Of a stretch of 8,115 nt of DNA, positions 5,712 to 8,115 are shown one piece after another. Positions within the stretch are counted from its first letter, which is position 1. Every line of letters begins with the position of its first letter. Source of the DNA: Cyanobacteria bacterium UBA9579 (lineage in GTDB: Bacteria > Cyanobacteriota > Vampirovibrionia > Gastranaerophilales > UBA9579); NCBI GenBank assembly GCA_003499585.1, contig DNSU01000090.1, forward strand, positions 4,512 through 12,626. The letters run 5' to 3'. A program made the translations under genes and the position numbers. The notes below the pieces were generated by a model that saw nothing but the letters and a program-made list of their open reading frames with translations, was not told the DNA's origin and ran no database searches.

Positions 5712-8115
5712 TTAATCAGTGAAAGCACCAGGTGTCTGGAAGAAATTGATATTCAAAAGTTCAGAATCAAGATCACTTAAAGTACGTTTTGGAGCTGATT
5801 TTCTGATATCGTCTGTATCACTCATTAAATCAACTTCTAAACCACCACGCTTAGCTACAGTAATATCTAAACCGATACTTTGCAGTTCACGTACAAGTAC
5901 CTTAAATGATTCTGGAATACCAGGTCTTTGTAAGTTTTCACCTTTTACTATAGCTTCATAAGCTCTACTACGACCATTAACGTCGTCAGATTTAATAGTA
6001 AGCATTTCCTGGAGTGTGTATGCTGCACCATAGGCTTCAAGTGCCCATACTTCCATCTCTCCAAAACGCTGACCACCAAATTGAGCTTTACCACCAAGTG
6101 GTTGTTGAGTAACAAGACTGTAAGGTCCTGTACTTCTTGCGTGAATCTTATCATCTACAAGGTGAACGAGTTTGAGAATATATCCCATTCCGACTGAAAC
6201 CGGATGATCAAATGCTTCACCTGTTCTTCCATCATATAAAGTAACTTTTCCGTCTACATTTACCCAGTCTAATCCTGATTTTTCAATGCCTTCAAGAACT
6301 TCATTTGTAGTTGCTTCTCTTGATGCTTCTTCACCGAACATTTCATCAAAAGGAGGCACTTCGTAGTACTTTCCTGTCAAATATGATGCTAATCCGAGCA
6401 GAGTTTCATAGGTTTGGCCTACATTCATACGACTTGGTACGCCAAGAGGGTTGAGAACCATATCTACAGGTGTACCATCCGGTAAAAATGGCATATCTTC
6501 CTTAGGTAATATCTTAGAAATAATACCTTTATTGCCATGTCTTCCAGCCATTTTATCGCCGACGCTGATTTTGCGTTTTTGAGCTATATAAACTCTAATT
6601 ACAGTATTAGCTCCTGGAGGTAATTCATCACCTTTTTCACGGTCAAAGACTTTTACATCAACTACCCTGCCACCTTCTCCGTGAGGAACTCTTAAGCTGT
6701 TATCTCTCACGTCTCTTGCTTTTTCAGCAAAGATTGCTCTTAATAGTTTTTCTTCAGGTGGATGTTCAGATTCCCCTTTCGGAGTTACTTTACCTACAAG
6801 AATATCATCAGCGTAGACTCTAGCCCCAATTCTGACAATACCTCTTTCATCAAGGTGTCTTAGGCTATCTTCACTAACGTTAGGAACTTCTCTTGTTATT
6901 TCTTCCGGTCCTAATTTTGTGGTTCTTGCATCTATTTCTAATTTTTCAATGTGTATACTTGTAAATACATCATCATATATTAATTTATTACTAATTAATA
7001 TAGAATCTTCAAAGTTGTAGCCTTCCCAAGGCATGTAAGCAACCAATATATTTCTACCTAAGGCTAATTCGCCAAATTCAGTAGCTGCACCATCTGCTAT
7101 TACATCGCCTCTTTGGATTTTTTGACCTGCTTTTACAACTGGTTTTTGGTTTAAGCAGGTATCCTGGTTGCTACGTACATATTTCATAAGAGAATACTTA
7201 TGTATACGTCCAGTAGTATCTTTTATCTGAACTTCATCCCCGGTTACTCGTTCAATAATACCATCTTGTTGTGCAACCACTACCATTCCTGAATCGGTGG
7301 CTGCTCTTTTTTCAAGCCCTGTACCGACCATTGGTCTTGCAGCTCTTAATAGAGGAACTGCCTGGCGTTGCATGTTTGAACCCATAAGAGCTCTGTTCGC
7401 ATCATCATGCTCAAGGAACGGGATTAATGCTGTGCCGACAGAAATAATTTGAATAGGTGAAACACCTGCATAGTCAACTTTACCTGATTCGCCCATTGTA
7501 AATTCACTACGATAGCGAACAGGTACAAATTCAGCTGCTATTGTTCTGTCAGGATTTAATGTAATATCACCGGGTGCCACACGGAAGTTATCTTCTTCAT
7601 CGGCACTTAAATAGTGGACTTCTTCAGTTACTTTGCTGTCTCTTACAGCCAGATAAGGTGTCTCAATGAAACCATACTCATTTACTCTGGCAAATGTACT
7701 AAGACTTCCAATAAGGCCAGCGTTTGGACCTTCAGGAGTTTCTACCGGGCATATTCTTCCATAATGACTGGGGTGAATATCCCTTACAGCAAAGCCAGCT
7801 CTTTCTCTGGCTAAACCGCCAGGTCCTAAAGCTGATAATCTTCTTTTATGTGTTAATTCAGCAAGTGGATTTGTCTGGTCCATAAATTGTGATAATTGTG
7901 ATGAACCAAAGAATTCCTTAATTGCTGCAACTAATGGTTTTGTATTCAATAAACTGGTTGGAGTTAGAGTTTCTGTATCCTGGAGAGTCATTCTCTCTTT
8001 GACAATTCTTTCTAACCTTGTTAAACCAATTCTGAATTGGTTTTGGAGTAATTCTCCTACTGATCTGATACGTCTGTTTCCTAAATGGTCAATATCATCG
8101 ACTATACCTTCATCT
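5712..8115 (-). CDS. rpoB: RNA polymerase subunit beta, RpoB (5' end beyond window)
   Basis: This is the C-terminal 800 residues of the beta subunit. The reading frame stays open to the window edge: 41 conserved codons precede the ATG at 7989-7991, including [20 protein letters not shown] and [13 protein letters not shown]. That ATG is therefore internal. By alignment from memory to E. coli beta, the visible part begins near E. coli residue 435, so very roughly 300-400 residues are missing. Visible residues, counted from the edge: rifampicin-pocket cluster I (70-96, [20 protein letters not shown]); [20 protein letters not shown] (119-138); [13 protein letters not shown] (363-375); the flap region; [19 protein letters not shown] (442-460); the catalytic-lysine segment [13 protein letters not shown] (518-530; lysines matching E. 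coli K1065 and K1073); [20 protein letters not shown] (543-562); and [20 protein letters not shown] (674-693). The E. coli SI2 insertion is absent. A cyanobacteria-like tail with EVDLM follows. The stop is TAA. It is the first of the three polymerase genes in the operon. Confidence 0.98.
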   Translation of the reverse strand, partial: DEGIVDDIDHLGNRRIRSVGELLQNQFRIGLTRLERIVKERMTLQDTETLTPTSLLNTKPLVAAIKEFFGSSQLSQFMDQTNPLAELTHKRRLSALGPGGLARERAGFAVRDIHPSHYGRICPVETPEGPNAGLIGSLSTFARVNEYGFIETPYLAVRDSKVTEEVHYLSADEEDNFRVAPGDITLNPDRTIAAEFVPVRYRSEFTMGESGKVDYAGVSPIQIISVGTALIPFLEHDDANRALMGSNMQRQAVPLLRAARPMVGTGLEKRAATDSGMVVVAQQDGIIERVTGDEVQIKDTTGRIHKYSLMKYVRSNQDTCLNQKPVVKAGQKIQRGDVIADGAATEFGELALGRNILVAYMPWEGYNFEDSILISNKLIYDDVFTSIHIEKLEIDARTTKLGPEEITREVPNVSEDSLRHLDERGIVRIGARVYADDILVGKVTPKGESEHPPEEKLLRAIFAEKARDVRDNSLRVPHGEGGRVVDVKVFDREKGDELPPGANTVIRVYIAQKRKISVGDKMAGRHGNKGIISKILPKEDMPFLPDGTPVDMVLNPLGVPSRMNVGQTYETLLGLASYLTGKYYEVPPFDEMFGEEASREATTNEVLEGIEKSGLDWVNVDGKVTLYDGRTGEAFDHPVSVGMGYILKLVHLVDDKIHARSTGPYSLVTQQPLGGKAQFGGQRFGEMEVWALEAYGAAYTLQEMLTIKSDDVNGRSRAYEAIVKGENLQRPGIPESFKVLVRELQSIGLDITVAKRGGLEVDLMSDTDDIRKSAPKRTLSDLDSELLNINFFQTPGAFTD

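Noticed and set aside
5948..6154. Small minus-strand open frame inside rpoB
   Set aside because: It lies out of frame over the highly conserved [20 protein letters not shown] region of RpoB, which explains the sequence.
7989..7991. ATG as the start of rpoB
   Set aside because: The frame remains open upstream to the window edge and encodes the conserved beta segment [20 protein letters not shown], so this Met is internal and the gene is cut by the window.

Overview
This window carries the RNA polymerase core-subunit operon of a cyanobacterial-lineage bacterium. All genes are on the minus strand, so transcription runs from high to low coordinates: rpoB (5' end cut by the window edge), then rpoC1, then rpoC2. 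The largest subunit, a single beta' chain in most bacteria, is encoded here by two genes. The break falls where Cyanobacteria and plastids break it: RpoC1 (gamma) ends just after a TTPGRI..N motif, and RpoC2 starts shortly before the DLGFKYAT segment. Each half has its own start codon, Shine-Dalgarno sequence and upstream in-frame stop, and the two lie in different frames, so this is a true gene split and not a sequencing frameshift.

Organism. The split rpoC, the closely cyanobacteria-like motifs (for example the GEITEVER / KVIDTW segment of RpoC2 and the EVDLM tail of RpoB) and a very large insertion in the trigger loop point to the Cyanobacteriota lineage. Base composition is AT-rich (about 35-40% GC, judged by sampling). 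RpoC1 lacks two stretches that photosynthetic cyanobacteria usually have. Together these favour a non-photosynthetic relative such as Melainabacteria/Vampirovibrionia (for example Gastranaerophilales). The assignment is inference; no marker outside the polymerase genes is present.

Layout. 5712-8115: 3' part of rpoB, 800 codons plus stop. 5646-5711: a 66-nt AT-rich spacer with the rpoC1 ribosome binding site. 3930-5645: rpoC1, 571 codons, TTG start. 3899-3929: a 31-nt spacer with the rpoC2 ribosome binding site. 29-3898: rpoC2, 1289 codons. 1-28: the start of the downstream region, which may hold one arm of a terminator.

How they work together. RpoB supplies the rifampicin pocket, the flap and catalytic lysines. 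RpoC1 supplies the N-terminal zinc finger, the sigma-binding clamp helices and the Mg-binding NADFDGD loop. RpoC2 supplies the bridge helix, second zinc site, trigger loop and C-terminal clamp. With alpha, omega and sigma they form the holoenzyme. All recognisable catalytic residues are intact. No RNA gene, mobile element, CRISPR array or phage feature was seen. The window is essentially housekeeping; its most interesting part is the roughly 660-residue trigger-loop insertion (SI3) in RpoC2.
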